Below, piece after piece: positions 1 to 9,252 of a DNA stretch of 64,000 bases; positions within the stretch are counted from its first letter, which is position 1; every line of letters begins with the position of its first letter. The stretch covers positions 1 through 64,000 of the forward strand of contig JBGAKC010000023.1 in the NCBI GenBank assembly GCA_044224605.1, read 5' to 3'. Source of the stretch: UBA7672 sp044224605. Its GTDB lineage: Bacteria > Pseudomonadota > Alphaproteobacteria > Caulobacterales > Hyphomonadaceae. The position numbers and the translations under genes are program-made. Under the pieces are notes generated by a model. The model had not been told where the DNA came from. It saw nothing but the letters and a program-made list of their open reading frames with translations, and did not search any database.

Positions 1-510
1 ACGGCTGCGATCTCCGTCTCGCAGGGTGTTGTCGCCACGTACATCCACAACCAGGCCGGCGAAGGCCTCGGCAAGATCGGCGTGCTCGTTGCGCTGGAAT
101 CGCCGGGCGACGCCTCGCGCCTGACCGATCTCGGCCGCAAGGTCGCGATGCACATCGCTTCGATGAAGCCGCTCGCCGCCACCACGGCGGAACTCGATCC
201 GGCCGTCGTCGAGAAGGAACGCCAGATTCTCACGGCGCAGGCCGCTGAGTCGGGCAAGCCGGCGAACGTCGTCGAGAAGATGGTCGAAGGCCGTATTCGC
301 AAGTTTTATCAAGAATCGGTCCTGGTCGAGCAGGCCTTCGTGATGGATCCCGATGTAACGGTCGGCAAGTTCATCGAGACCGCCGGCAAGAACATGGGCG
401 CCCCTGTGACCCTCAAGGGCTTCCTGAAATTCGAGGTCGGTGAAGGCATCGAGAAGGCCGCTACGGACTTCGCGGCTGAAGTTGCTGCTTTCGCGAAGCC
501 CAAAGAGTAA
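1..510 (+). CDS. tsf: Elongation factor Ts, C-terminal part (5' end outside window)
   Basis: This is the C-terminal half of EF-Ts, the guanine-nucleotide exchange factor that recycles EF-Tu in the cytoplasm. The frame is open from base 1, so the gene starts upstream of the window; an internal ATG at 82 is not the true start. The visible protein carries the typical dimerisation-domain sequence (AGEGLGKIGVLVALE, then KVAMHIASMKP and the segment around MVEGRIRKFYQE) and the usual tail rich in Ala and charged residues ending in KPKE. It is followed by pyrH and frr, the classic tsf-pyrH-frr order (rpsB would be expected upstream). Identification is secure; only the extent upstream is unknown. Confidence 0.97.
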   Translation, partial: TAAISVSQGVVATYIHNQAGEGLGKIGVLVALESPGDASRLTDLGRKVAMHIASMKPLAATTAELDPAVVEKERQILTAQAAESGKPANVVEKMVEGRIRKFYQESVLVEQAFVMDPDVTVGKFIETAGKNMGAPVTLKGFLKFEVGEGIEKAATDFAAEVAAFAKPKE

Positions 511-517
511 AACCTTT

Positions 518-536
518 GCGAAACCGGTGGTTTCGC
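518..536 (+). terminator. Hairpin between tsf and pyrH
   Basis: A perfect 8-bp inverted repeat (GCGAAACC / GGTTTCGC) with a 3-base loop lies 8 bases after the tsf stop codon. No T-run follows, so it is either a weak or attenuating terminator or an mRNA-stabilising hairpin rather than a clear intrinsic terminator. It could make pyrH expression partly independent of rpsB-tsf. Confidence 0.4.
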
Positions 537-608
537 GGGTAGAGTTTGGCGGCCCGGCGCGTTGAGCGTCGGGCCGTCAGTACAAGAACCGGCAGTAAGG
601 AAGCAGAC

Positions 609-1340
609 ATGCCAGAGACCGCTGCTCTCCAGTACAAGCGCGTCCTCCTGAAGATTTCAGGCGAGGCGCTGATGGGGGATCAGGGCTACGGCATCGATGT
701 TCCGGCTGTCACCAGATACGCCGAAGAGATCAAATCCGCGATTGCGCTGGGCTGCCAGATCTGCCTCGTCATTGGCGGCGGCAACATCTGGCGCGGCAAG
801 TGGGGCGTCGACGCGGGGATGGAGCGCGCGCAGGCCGACCATATGGGCATGCTCGCCACGGTGATGAACGCGCTGGTGATGCAGAACTCGCTGGAGAGCA
901 TCGGCGTGCCGACACGCGTGCAGTCCGGCATCTCGATGATGTCGATCGCCGAGCCTTTCATTCGCCGCCGCGCCATTCGTCACATGGAGAAGGGTCGCGT
1001 CGTGATCTTCGCGGCCGGCACCGGCAACCCGTTCTTCACGACCGACACCGGCGCAGCTTTGCGCGCTGCGGAAATGAATTGCGACGCGATGCTGAAAGGC
1101 ACGCAGGTCGACGGCGTCTACACGGCTGACCCGAAGGTCGATGCCGACGCCACCCGTTTTGACACGCTGGACTACATGGAAGTCCTGTCGAAGGAGCTGA
1201 AGGTGATGGACGCAACCGCCATCAGCCTGCTCAAGGACAACAAGATTCCGATCGTGGTGTTCCGCATCCGGGAAAAAGGCGCTCTCGCGAAGGTGCTCAC
1301 CGGGCAGGGCGTGTCCACGACGATCGGCAAGAAGAAGTAA
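609..1340 (+). CDS. pyrH: UMP kinase
   Basis: UMP kinase phosphorylates UMP to UDP with ATP in pyrimidine nucleotide synthesis. The 243-residue protein belongs to the bacterial hexameric amino-acid-kinase family: the N-terminal KRVLLKISGEALMG nucleotide-binding strand-loop, GGGNIWRG, and the DTGAALRAAEMNCDAMLKGT segment are all present. The frame is open upstream to 546, but the ATG at 609 is chosen because it is preceded by AGGAAGCAG and gives the family's normal N-terminus. It lies between tsf and frr, spaced 14 bases from frr, so pyrH and frr are likely co-transcribed. Length is normal and nothing is odd. Confidence 0.97.
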   Translation: MPETAALQYKRVLLKISGEALMGDQGYGIDVPAVTRYAEEIKSAIALGCQICLVIGGGNIWRGKWGVDAGMERAQADHMGMLATVMNALVMQNSLESIGVPTRVQSGISMMSIAEPFIRRRAIRHMEKGRVVIFAAGTGNPFFTTDTGAALRAAEMNCDAMLKGTQVDGVYTADPKVDADATRFDTLDYMEVLSKELKVMDATAISLLKDNKIPIVVFRIREKGALAKVLTGQGVSTTIGKKK

Positions 1341-1354
1341 GGGAGGAGACAGCG

Positions 1355-1915
1355 ATGCCAGAAACATTCGATCTCAAGGCTCTTGAGAAACGCATGGACG
1401 GCGCCCTTGCCTCGCTGAAGCAGGAGTTCGCGGGTCTGCGTACCGGCCGCGCGTCGATCCACCTGCTCGATACCATCCAGGTCTCGGCCTATGGCTCGAA
1501 CATGCCGCTCAATCAGGTGGCGTCCGTGTCCGCCGTCGACGCGCGCATGCTGTCGGTCAGCGTGTGGGACAAGAGCCTGGTCGGCGCGACGGACCGCGCG
1601 ATCCGCGAAGCTCCGCTTGGCCTCAACCCGATCACTGACGGCCAGACCCTCCGCATCCCGATCCCGCCGCTCAGCGAGGAACGCCGCAAGGAACTGCAGA
1701 AGCTGGCCGGTCAGTTCGCCGAGCACGCCCGTGTCGCCGTGCGCAACATCCGCCGCGATGGCAACGACCTGCTGAAACGCATGGAAAAGGCCGGCGACCT
1801 CAGCGAGGACCAGGTGAAGGGACGTTCCAACGACGTCCAGAAGATTACCGACAAACATGTCGCCGCCATCGACGACCTGCTGAAGCACAAATCCGAAGAG
1901 ATCATGCAGGTGTGA
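1355..1915 (+). CDS. frr: Ribosome recycling factor
   Basis: RRF acts with EF-G to split the post-termination ribosome. The 186-residue length is standard and the sequence shows the family's helical bundle: LEKRMDGALASLKQEFAGLRTGRAS at the N-terminus (domain I, first helix), the domain II region around RIPIPPLSEERRKEL, and the C-terminal helix VQKITDKHVAAIDDLLKHKSEEIM. A GGGAGGAGA Shine-Dalgarno sits just before the ATG. Its stop codon overlaps the GTG start of uppS by four bases (GTGA), indicating translational coupling to the lipid genes downstream. Confidence 0.97.
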   Translation: MPETFDLKALEKRMDGALASLKQEFAGLRTGRASIHLLDTIQVSAYGSNMPLNQVASVSAVDARMLSVSVWDKSLVGATDRAIREAPLGLNPITDGQTLRIPIPPLSEERRKELQKLAGQFAEHARVAVRNIRRDGNDLLKRMEKAGDLSEDQVKGRSNDVQKITDKHVAAIDDLLKHKSEEIMQV

Positions 1916-2664
1916 GCGAGCCCCAGCCATCCTCGACGAATGCCGATGTCGCGACGCTGCGTTCCCCGCCGCGCCACGTCGCCATTATCATGGATGGCAA
2001 TGGCCGTTGGGCGAAGGCGCGTGGGTTGCCCCGCGCACTCGGTCATAAAGAAGGTGTTGAAGCCCTTCGTCGCGCCGTCGAGGCTAGCCGCGAACTCGGC
2101 CTGACGCATTTGAGCGTTTACGCGTTTTCGACGGAAAACTGGAACCGTCCCCAGACCGAGATCGACGCGCTATTCGACCTTTTGCGCGTGTTTGTGCGCC
2201 GGGATCTCGCTCGCCTCCACAAGGATGGCGTACGTGTTCGCATCATAGGCTCGCGCGAAGGCCTCAGCGAAGACATCCTCGCTCTGATCGACGAAGCCGT
2301 CGAAACCACGAGGGCCAACACCCGACTCACCTTGAATATCGCCTTCAACTACGGCGGTCGTAGTGAGATCGTCGCTGCGGTGAAGGACATTGCGCGCGCC
2401 GTCCAGGGCGGGCAGCTGCAGCCCGAACAGATCGACGAAGCCATGATCTCGCGTATGCTCTGGACGTCTGACTCGCCCGAGCCCGATCTCGTCATCCGCA
2501 CCAGCGGCGAACTTCGCCTCAGCAACTTCCTGTTGTGGAGCGGCGCCTATGCCGAGCTGATGTTCATGGATCTGCTCTGGCCAGATTTCACGAAGGAGAG
2601 CCTCGAGAAGGCGATTGATGCGTTCCGGCGTCGCGACAGACGGTTCGGCGGCCTTGGCGTCTGA
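1912..2664 (+). CDS. uppS: Isoprenyl transferase (undecaprenyl diphosphate synthase)
   Basis: A cis-prenyltransferase that extends farnesyl diphosphate with isopentenyl diphosphate to the C55 carrier lipid for peptidoglycan and LPS. The 250-residue protein has the signature HVAIIMDGNGRWAKARG with the catalytic Asp, then VYAFSTENWNRP, LNIAFNYGGRSE and the C-terminal DLVIRTSGELRLSNFLLWS segment. The start is a GTG overlapping the frr stop; no other start would include the full first domain, and the first 22 residues before HVAI are a low-complexity extension. The end overlaps the start of cdsA, consistent with one operon from frr to dxr. Confidence 0.96.
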   Translation: MSEPQPSSTNADVATLRSPPRHVAIIMDGNGRWAKARGLPRALGHKEGVEALRRAVEASRELGLTHLSVYAFSTENWNRPQTEIDALFDLLRVFVRRDLARLHKDGVRVRIIGSREGLSEDILALIDEAVETTRANTRLTLNIAFNYGGRSEIVAAVKDIARAVQGGQLQPEQIDEAMISRMLWTSDSPEPDLVIRTSGELRLSNFLLWSGAYAELMFMDLLWPDFTKESLEKAIDAFRRRDRRFGGLGV

Positions 2665-3514
2665 GGCCGCCACTGCGGGAACGAAAGGACGGCGCGAGAT
2701 TTTCCTCCGCGTCGCCTCAGCGATCGTGCTCGCGCCCGTGGGCCTGTGGACTGTTTACACGGGCGGCATCGGCCTTCTGATCTTCACTGGGCTATGCGGC
2801 ATGATCTGCGCCATCGAATGGACGCGCATGGCCGCGCAGACAAGCGTCAGCTGGGTGAAATACCTCCTGTACTTCATCACCGCCGCTACAGCCGCAGCCG
2901 TTGTGTATCTGGGGCAGGCCGACATTCGCTGGGCCGCGGTCGCGAGCTTCGCGGGATCACTCGCTGCAGCAGGCGTCGCCGGACTCGGCAAGGGTTCGAA
3001 GAGCTCGATGGCGTTTGGCGCCATCTACACCAGCCTGCCATTCGGCGCTTTTGTCTGGATCCGCGAGGCGACGCCCAACGGCCAGTATTTCCTGATGGCC
3101 ATCCTCGCCATCGTCTGGACAACCGATGTCGCCGCCTACTTTGCCGGCCGTGGGTTTGGCGGCCCTCTGCTCAGCCCGAAGGACAGCCCAAACAAGACGT
3201 GGACCGGCGCCATCGGCGCGCTCGTGTGTGCGGGCCTTGCCGGCGCCGCCGTCGCGCGGGGCGCGGGCGGCGATTTCATGCACTGGCTGGCCTTCAGCCT
3301 GATCCTCTCGGTCGTCGGCCAGTCCGGCGACCTTCTCGAATCCCGCTTCAAGCGCCTCTATGGCGTCAAGGACACGTCCGGTCTCGTCCCCGGCCATGGC
3401 GGCGTGCTCGATCGTCTCGATGGCCTGATCACGGCGACATTCTTCGCCGCCCTTATGGTCCGCTTCTTCCCCGCGCTCGTCCCCGCGCTCGGCGTGACGG
3501 GAGGTGGCGGATGA
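2618..3514 (+). CDS. cdsA: Phosphatidate cytidylyltransferase
   Basis: Integral membrane enzyme that makes CDP-diacylglycerol from CTP and phosphatidic acid, the entry to phosphatidylglycerol, cardiolipin and phosphatidylethanolamine. The C-terminal family signature is present (ESRFKRLYGVKDTSG, then PGHGGVLDRLDGL), preceded by several hydrophobic membrane segments such as ASAIVLAPVGLWTVYTG and YLLYFITAATAAAVVYLG. The ATG at 2618 gives 298 residues but overlaps uppS by 47 bases; an in-frame TTG at 2654 would reduce the overlap to 11 bases and remove 12 poorly conserved residues. The stop overlaps the dxr start (ATGA). Confidence 0.95.
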   Translation: MRSGVATDGSAALASEAATAGTKGRREIFLRVASAIVLAPVGLWTVYTGGIGLLIFTGLCGMICAIEWTRMAAQTSVSWVKYLLYFITAATAAAVVYLGQADIRWAAVASFAGSLAAAGVAGLGKGSKSSMAFGAIYTSLPFGAFVWIREATPNGQYFLMAILAIVWTTDVAAYFAGRGFGGPLLSPKDSPNKTWTGAIGALVCAGLAGAAVARGAGGDFMHWLAFSLILSVVGQSGDLLESRFKRLYGVKDTSGLVPGHGGVLDRLDGLITATFFAALMVRFFPALVPALGVTGGGG

Positions 3515-4695
3515 CCAGTCCCGTACGCGTCTCCGTCCTCGGCGCCACAGGTTCGGTCGGCGTATCAACGCTCGACGTGATTGCGAACAAGACGTCCGGC
3601 TCGCCGGAGTTCAACGTCGTTGCGCTTACCGCCAACACCAATGTCGAAGCGCTCGCGAAATCCGCAATCGCCACGCGCGCGGAAGTCGCCGTCATCGCCG
3701 ACGCGTCGCTTTACGGTAAACTCAAGTCGCTCCTTGCCGGCACGGACGTCGAAGCCGCCGCCGGTCCGGAAGCCGTGGTCGCCGCTGCCGCCCGCCCTGC
3801 CGATGTCGTGGTCGCGGGTATCGTCGGCATTGCCGGACTTCCCGCGACGCTCGCCGCCGTGCAGCGCGGGGCCAATGTGGCGCTCGCCAACAAGGAGAGC
3901 ATGGTCTGCGCGGGTCCGCTCCTGCGTGCGGAAGCCGCCCGCTCCGGTGCGCGCTTCCTGCCCATCGATTCGGAACACAATGCCATCTTCCAGGTCCTCG
4001 ACCGACCCGACCGGGTCGAGAAGCTGGTTCTCACCGCCTCGGGCGGTCCCTTCCGCAATTCGACCCTGAGTGAAATGGCCGCGGCGACCCCGGAGCAGGC
4101 TATTGCGCATCCCAATTGGGACATGGGCGCCAAGATCTCGGTCGACTGCGCGACCATGATGAACAAGGGCCTGGAACTGATCGAGGCGGCCTACCTCTTT
4201 GATGTTCCAGAGAGCCGGATCGACGTCCTGGTCCACCCCCAGTCCATTATCCATAGCCTTGTGGCTTATGATGACGGGTCGGTCCTGGCCCAGCTGGGCC
4301 TGCCGGACATGCGGACCCCCATTTCCTATGCGCTTTCCTGGCCCGGACGGATGCCGTTACCGGGGCTTGAGCGCCTTGATCTCGCCAAGATCGGAAGGCT
4401 GGAATTCATGCCTCCCGATCAGCAGCGCTTTCCGGCGTTAAGGATCGCGAGACAGGCCGTTTCCGCAGGGGGCGGTGCGCCAATCGTGCTGAACGGAGCG
4501 AACGAGGTTGCCGTGGCGGCCTTTTTGCAGCGGCGAGTAGGGTTTTTGACGATTGCTCAGGTGGCCGGCGACGTGCTCGAGGATTTCCTGAAGAGCCAGT
4601 CCCACGCTACGGCGCCTGCAAGCTTCGACGACGTGTACGAATTCGACCGGTGGGCCCGCGCCCGCACGATCGAGAAGCTTCGCCTCGCGGCGTAG
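3511..4695 (+). CDS. dxr: 1-deoxy-D-xylulose 5-phosphate reductoisomerase
   Basis: Second enzyme of the MEP isoprenoid pathway: NADPH-dependent rearrangement and reduction of DXP to 2-C-methyl-D-erythritol 4-phosphate. The 394-residue protein begins with a Rossmann fold (VSVLGATGSVGVSTLDVI), has VALANKESMVCAG and the metal-binding PIDSEHNAIFQ, then SGGPFRN and HPNWDMGAKISVDCATMMNKGLE, all diagnostic of Dxr. The ATG overlaps the cdsA stop by four bases. With uppS two genes upstream, this places isoprenoid precursor and carrier-lipid synthesis in one operon. Confidence 0.97.
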   Translation: MTSPVRVSVLGATGSVGVSTLDVIANKTSGSPEFNVVALTANTNVEALAKSAIATRAEVAVIADASLYGKLKSLLAGTDVEAAAGPEAVVAAAARPADVVVAGIVGIAGLPATLAAVQRGANVALANKESMVCAGPLLRAEAARSGARFLPIDSEHNAIFQVLDRPDRVEKLVLTASGGPFRNSTLSEMAAATPEQAIAHPNWDMGAKISVDCATMMNKGLELIEAAYLFDVPESRIDVLVHPQSIIHSLVAYDDGSVLAQLGLPDMRTPISYALSWPGRMPLPGLERLDLAKIGRLEFMPPDQQRFPALRIARQAVSAGGGAPIVLNGANEVAVAAFLQRRVGFLTIAQVAGDVLEDFLKSQSHATAPASFDDVYEFDRWARARTIEKLRLAA

Positions 4696-4731
4696 CGGCA
4701 AAGGGGAGAGTGCTGTGAGAGGCGTTGGTTG

Positions 4732-5889
4732 ATGGACGTTGTTGTCTGGGTTCTCAAGCACGTTCCGGAATTCATCATCATCATCTCGGTGGTGATCACG
4801 GTCCATGAACTTGGCCACTACTGGGTCGGCCGCGCCTTCGGCGCCGCCATCGAGTCCTTCTCCATCGGCTTCGGCCGCCCGATCTTCGAGCGCAAGGACA
4901 AGCGCGGCACGCGCTGGCGCGTGAACTGGATCCCGCTCGGCGGCTTCGTGAAGTTCGTCGGTGAGCTGCAGGCGCCACAGGATACCCAGGAGATCATCGC
5001 CGGGCCGGTCGGCAAGCCATACACCGAGTTCGGCCCGTGGAAGCGCATAGCGGTCTCGCTCGGCGGCCCGTTCGCCAACTTCGTCTTCGCGATCGCCGTT
5101 TTTGCGGCCATGGGAATGACGCTCGGCGTGCCGCAGGCGCGGGACGTCTTCGTCAAGGCCGTCCAGATTGACTCGCCAGCCGCCGCCGCAGGCTTCCAGC
5201 CCGGCGACGTGATTGTCCAGGCTGGCGGCCGCGTGGTGAAGACGGGCGAAGACGTGACGCAGGCCACGCAACTCAATGCGGGCGAGAAGGTTACATACAG
5301 AGTCAAGCGTGGCGAAGAGCTTCTGAGCCTGATCGCGACTCCAGTCGAGCAGGTGGACGTCAACAACCCGCTTCGCATCAAGCAGAGTGTCGGTCGCATC
5401 GGCCTCGGACTCGACGAGCGGGATGCGTCCATCCGCAACCTCAACCCGGTCGAGGCTGTCGGCTACGGCTTCACGCGCACGGGCGATGCGCTGGGCGCGA
5501 CCGTTAACGTTCTCCGCCGCCTCGTGACCGGCAAGGAAGGCCTCGACAAGCTCTCTGGCCCCGTCGGCATCCTTTCCCTGACCGGCAGCGTGAGCGAGCT
5601 CACCATGGGCCAGGAAGGCGTGCCCATGGGCGAGAAGCTGCGACAGCTTCTCATCAATTTCCTTCAACTCGCCGCCCTGCTGTCCATCGGGGTCGGCTTC
5701 TTCAACCTCCTGCCGATTCCGGTCCTGGATGGTGGAGCCGTTGTAATGGCGCTTGGGGAGGCCGTGACTGGAAAGCCAATACCCGAGCGCATCCAGCAAG
5801 CCGGACTGACAATTGGACTTGTATGTTTGCTGGCCTTTGCTCTGGTGATCACATTCCAGGACTTCCAGAAGTTGCCAGGAATGCCCTAG
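4732..5889 (+). CDS. rseP: RIP metalloprotease RseP (site-2 protease)
   Basis: Intramembrane zinc protease that cleaves membrane-bound anti-sigma factors and remnant signal peptides. The first membrane helix holds the zinc motif HELGH (ITVHELGHYWVGRAFG); a PDZ domain follows (PAAAAGFQPGDVIVQAGG), and the C-terminal membrane part has the third metal ligand in FNLLPIPVLDGG. Of two adjacent start codons (TTG 4729, ATG 4732) the ATG is preferred, giving 385 residues. It sits between dxr and bamA, the usual envelope-biogenesis context, with 36 bases from dxr and 101 to bamA. Confidence 0.96.
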   Translation: MDVVVWVLKHVPEFIIIISVVITVHELGHYWVGRAFGAAIESFSIGFGRPIFERKDKRGTRWRVNWIPLGGFVKFVGELQAPQDTQEIIAGPVGKPYTEFGPWKRIAVSLGGPFANFVFAIAVFAAMGMTLGVPQARDVFVKAVQIDSPAAAAGFQPGDVIVQAGGRVVKTGEDVTQATQLNAGEKVTYRVKRGEELLSLIATPVEQVDVNNPLRIKQSVGRIGLGLDERDASIRNLNPVEAVGYGFTRTGDALGATVNVLRRLVTGKEGLDKLSGPVGILSLTGSVSELTMGQEGVPMGEKLRQLLINFLQLAALLSIGVGFFNLLPIPVLDGGAVVMALGEAVTGKPIPERIQQAGLTIGLVCLLAFALVITFQDFQKLPGMP

Positions 5890-5990
5890 CCAGCTTTAGC
5901 CCGCCGCTTGAGCTTTTCAGCGGCATGTTGTCTTAAGACGCCCGAAGAGGCCGCGGATAGGCGGTCCGGTCTGAGTGTGAGGGGTAGGTG

Positions 5991-8594
5991 ATGCGGTCTT
6001 GGTTCGCGTGCGCGCTGGCGCTGACGGCGTCGGCTGGCGCATTGATCGCCGCGCAGGACCTTTCGCCCGCCGGGCGAGCCTGGGCGCAACAGCCCCAGCA
6101 GCCCCAGATCATTTCGCGCATCATCGTCGAGGGCAACCAGCGCATCGAGTCGCGCACGGTCCTGTCCTACCTGCTGGTGAAGCCGGGCGACGCTTTCGAT
6201 GAAGAGCGTATCGGCCTTTCGGTGCGCGCGCTCGGCGCCACCGGTCTGTTCGCCGACATCCAGATGGAAACGCGCGGCAACGACCTCGTCGTGCGCGTTC
6301 TCGAAAACCCGATCATCAACCGCATCATCTTCGAGGGTAACAACGCGGTCACGACCGAGCGTCTCGAGGAAGAGACCGAGGCCGAGCCGCGTCAGACCTT
6401 CACGCTGTCGCGCGTTGAGCAGGACGTGCAGCGCATCCTCGAAGTCTATCGCCGCGCCGGCCGCTTCGCGGCGACGGTGACGCCGCAATACAAGGTGCTG
6501 CCGCAGAACCGCGCCGACCTGATCTTCTCGATCGACGAAGGTCCGACAACCGGCGTGCGCTCGATCAACTTCATCGGCAACAAGGCGTTTGCGGACGACC
6601 GTCTCCGCCGCGAGATCACCACGCGCCAGTCGCGCTGGTGGCGCTTTTTCGAGAAAGCCGACAACTACAACCCTGGCCAGGTCGAGTACGACCGCTCCCA
6701 GCTCACCGAATTCTACACCAACGAAGGCTACGCCGATTTCCGCGTAATCTCGTCAGTCGCCGAACTGACGCCTGATCGTCGCGACTTTTACCTGACCTTC
6801 ACGGTCGATGAGGGCGAGAAATACACGTTCGGCGATCTCAACGTCGAAACCCAGCTCGAGAAGCTGTCGGGCGAACGCCTCGCACTGATCCTCGGCATCA
6901 AGAAGGGCGATCAGTTCCGCGCCAAGAGCATCCAGGACGCAATCGACACGCTCACCTTTGCGGCCGGCATTGCCGGTTACGCCAACGTCTCGATCCGTCC
7001 CGTCGAGCACCGCGACCCGGTCAACCACACAGTCGGCCTCACCTTCAAGGTCGATGAAGGCGCCCGTGTCTACATCGAGCGCATCGACATCCAGGGCAAC
7101 ACGCAGACGCTGGACCGCGTCATCCGCCGCGAGATCCGCGTGGCTGAAGGCGACCAGTACAACCCCGTCCAGCTGGACAACGCCAAAAGCCGTATTCGCG
7201 CGCTCGGCTTCTTCAACCCCGAGAAGGTTGAAGTAGAAGACGAAGCCGGCTCAACGCCCGACCGCACGGTCGTCAAGGTGAAGGTGGAGGAGCAGGCGAC
7301 CGGCGAGCTTGCCTTCTCGGCCGGCTTCTCGTCCGCCGACGCCTTCCTGTTCTCGGTCAGCGCGCAGCAGCGTAACTTCCGCGGCCGTGGCCAGTACCTA
7401 TCCGCCCGCATCCAGACCACGTCACGTCAGCAGGACCTCGAATTCCGCTTCACCGAGCCGAAATTCCAGGACCGCAACCTCGCCGTTGGTGTCGACCTCT
7501 TCGCGACGCAGTCGGACTTCTTCCAGGAGGCGGGCTTCAAGAACTCCATCCTGGGCGCCGGCGGCCGGCTGCTATTCCCACTGTCGGATACCGACCAGAT
7601 CGGCCTGCGCTACAACTTGCGCAGCGATGACCTGCAGCTCGATAACGATCCGAACTCCGTCACCTACACCAATTGCGCCACGACGGCGTTCTTCCGCTCC
7701 TCGCTGTGCGACCAGCAGGGCGGCAGGCTGACATCGTCGTTCGGCTACACGCTGACGATGAACCGCACGAACGACTACCTCCGGCCGACACGCGGTTTTG
7801 AAATCAACTTCAGCCAGGACATTGCCGGTCTCGGCGGCGACGTGAACTATCTCCGCAACGAGTTCCGCGGCGCCGTCTATCACGGCATTGCGCCGGGCTG
7901 GACGCTCAGCGGCCGCCTCGAGGCTGGTTACATCGACAGCTGGGGCGACGAAGGCATCCGCATCAACAACCGCTTCTTCAAGGGCGGCAACTCGTTCCGC
8001 GGTTTCGATGTCGCCGGTCTCGGCCCGCGCGAGGTGCGTTACTTCTATGAAAATTCCACCAGCTGCTCCGACTTCTCGAGCACATCGACCTGCGAGGTCA
8101 AACCGCTGACGCTCGGCGTGGGTGTGTCACCGCCGGCCTTCACCATTCCGCGCCTCAATTCCGACGGCACGCAGGTTGTCACGGAGGACGGCCTCCTGGT
8201 CTATGATCAAGCCGCGCACGACGCAGACGGCAACCTGCTGCCGGCGCAAGTGCAGCGCTTCAATGCATTGGGCGGCAAGGCATATGCGATTGGGGCCTTG
8301 GAGCTGTCCTTCCCCATCCCGTATGCTCCGGAAGAGTTCGGCATCGATGGCGCCTTCTTCGCTGAAGTCGGCACGGTTGGCCTCCTCGACGAAGCAGACC
8401 GGAATCGCCGGGCGGACAACACGTTCGAAACCTACCTAGTCGACGACAGCGCCAGCCTGCGCGCCAGCGCCGGCGTTAGCATCTTCTGGGACTCGCCCTT
8501 TGGCCCGATCCGCTTCGACTTCTCGCAGATCCTCGCCAAGGAAGATTACGACCGAACCGAATCCTTCCGGTTCAGCACCAACACAAGGTTCTAG
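5991..8594 (+). CDS. bamA: Outer membrane protein assembly factor BamA
   Basis: Essential Omp85 protein that inserts beta-barrel proteins in the outer membrane. The 867-residue protein has a signal peptide (basic start, ALALTASAGALIAA, probable cleavage after RAWA), five POTRA domains over roughly residues 40-420 (for example IIVEGNQRIESRTV, IIFEGNNAVTTERL, INFIGNKAFADDRL, IDIQGNTQTLDRVI) and a C-terminal barrel with RNFRGRGQYL, the FKGGNSFRGF loop motif and a terminal Phe. GTG 5988 directly precedes the chosen ATG. A longer-than-usual extracellular loop with cysteines is visible around residues 680-700 (ENSTSCSDFSSTSTC). It is followed at once by the skp-like chaperone gene. Confidence 0.97.
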   Translation: MRSWFACALALTASAGALIAAQDLSPAGRAWAQQPQQPQIISRIIVEGNQRIESRTVLSYLLVKPGDAFDEERIGLSVRALGATGLFADIQMETRGNDLVVRVLENPIINRIIFEGNNAVTTERLEEETEAEPRQTFTLSRVEQDVQRILEVYRRAGRFAATVTPQYKVLPQNRADLIFSIDEGPTTGVRSINFIGNKAFADDRLRREITTRQSRWWRFFEKADNYNPGQVEYDRSQLTEFYTNEGYADFRVISSVAELTPDRRDFYLTFTVDEGEKYTFGDLNVETQLEKLSGERLALILGIKKGDQFRAKSIQDAIDTLTFAAGIAGYANVSIRPVEHRDPVNHTVGLTFKVDEGARVYIERIDIQGNTQTLDRVIRREIRVAEGDQYNPVQLDNAKSRIRALGFFNPEKVEVEDEAGSTPDRTVVKVKVEEQATGELAFSAGFSSADAFLFSVSAQQRNFRGRGQYLSARIQTTSRQQDLEFRFTEPKFQDRNLAVGVDLFATQSDFFQEAGFKNSILGAGGRLLFPLSDTDQIGLRYNLRSDDLQLDNDPNSVTYTNCATTAFFRSSLCDQQGGRLTSSFGYTLTMNRTNDYLRPTRGFEINFSQDIAGLGGDVNYLRNEFRGAVYHGIAPGWTLSGRLEAGYIDSWGDEGIRINNRFFKGGNSFRGFDVAGLGPREVRYFYENSTSCSDFSSTSTCEVKPLTLGVGVSPPAFTIPRLNSDGTQVVTEDGLLVYDQAAHDADGNLLPAQVQRFNALGGKAYAIGALELSFPIPYAPEEFGIDGAFFAEVGTVGLLDEADRNRRADNTFETYLVDDSASLRASAGVSIFWDSPFGPIRFDFSQILAKEDYDRTESFRFSTNTRF

Positions 8595-8598
8595 TGCT

Positions 8599-9225
8599 AT
8601 GAAACTCCGCAATCTCGCTGTTGTAGCCGCCGTCTTCGTCGGTCTGACGAACATGGCTGGCGCCGCTTTCGCGCAGAAGATCTTCGTCGTGAACGAGGAT
8701 CGGGTCCGCCGCGAAAGCAAGGTCGGCAAAGAGATCAACCAGACGCTCATGACCAATGCCAACGCGGGCGCTGACCAGCTGGGCCTCAAACAGCTTGAGG
8801 CCGACATCAAGGCGGAAGAAGCGCGCCTGAAGCCGCAGACAGAGTCTCTCACGAAGGAGGCGCTGGCCGCCAACCCAACACTGAAGGCGCAGGTCGAGGC
8901 GCTCCAGAAGAAGCAGGCCGAATACTACAACAAGGCCAATGCGTTGAATAACGGCATCGAGCGGGCCGATAATGGCCTTCAGGGCATGCTCATGGTCGGG
9001 ATGGCGCCCGCGATCGAGGCGGTCGCCAAGGAAGTCGGCGCTGAGGTTGTCATGAACACGACCCAGGTTTGGTACGCGAAGGACGCCAATGATCTCACCA
9101 CCAAGGTGATCGCGCGTCTCGATGCGACGGTGCCGACGCTGAAGGCGCTCCAGGACTCCATGCCGAAGCCGCCGGCCCAGCCGGCGGCAGGCGCCGCGAA
9201 GCCGGCAACACCGGCGAAGCCATAG
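8599..9225 (+). CDS. skp: OmpH/Skp-family periplasmic chaperone
   Basis: Periplasmic holdase that keeps unfolded outer-membrane proteins soluble on their way to BamA. The 208-residue protein starts with a Sec signal peptide (MKLRNLAVVAAVFVGLTNMA ... AFAQ), then the OmpH core KIFVVNEDRVRRESKVGKEI, a long charged coiled-coil from about residue 55 to 130, and a Pro/Ala-rich tail (KPPAQPAAGAAKPATPAKP). The ATG lies four bases after the bamA stop; the frame is open further upstream inside bamA, but only this start gives the signal peptide. Co-transcription with bamA and lpxD is typical. Confidence 0.93.
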   Translation: MKLRNLAVVAAVFVGLTNMAGAAFAQKIFVVNEDRVRRESKVGKEINQTLMTNANAGADQLGLKQLEADIKAEEARLKPQTESLTKEALAANPTLKAQVEALQKKQAEYYNKANALNNGIERADNGLQGMLMVGMAPAIEAVAKEVGAEVVMNTTQVWYAKDANDLTTKVIARLDATVPTLKALQDSMPKPPAQPAAGAAKPATPAKP

Positions 9226-9252
9226 TAAGCTGAAACGGAAGAAGGCGGGGCT

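Noticed and set aside
4438..5799. 453-codon minus-strand frame opposite dxr/rseP
   Set aside because: Composition (His, Asp, Arg rich, no motif) is that of a shadow of rseP codon usage in high-GC DNA.
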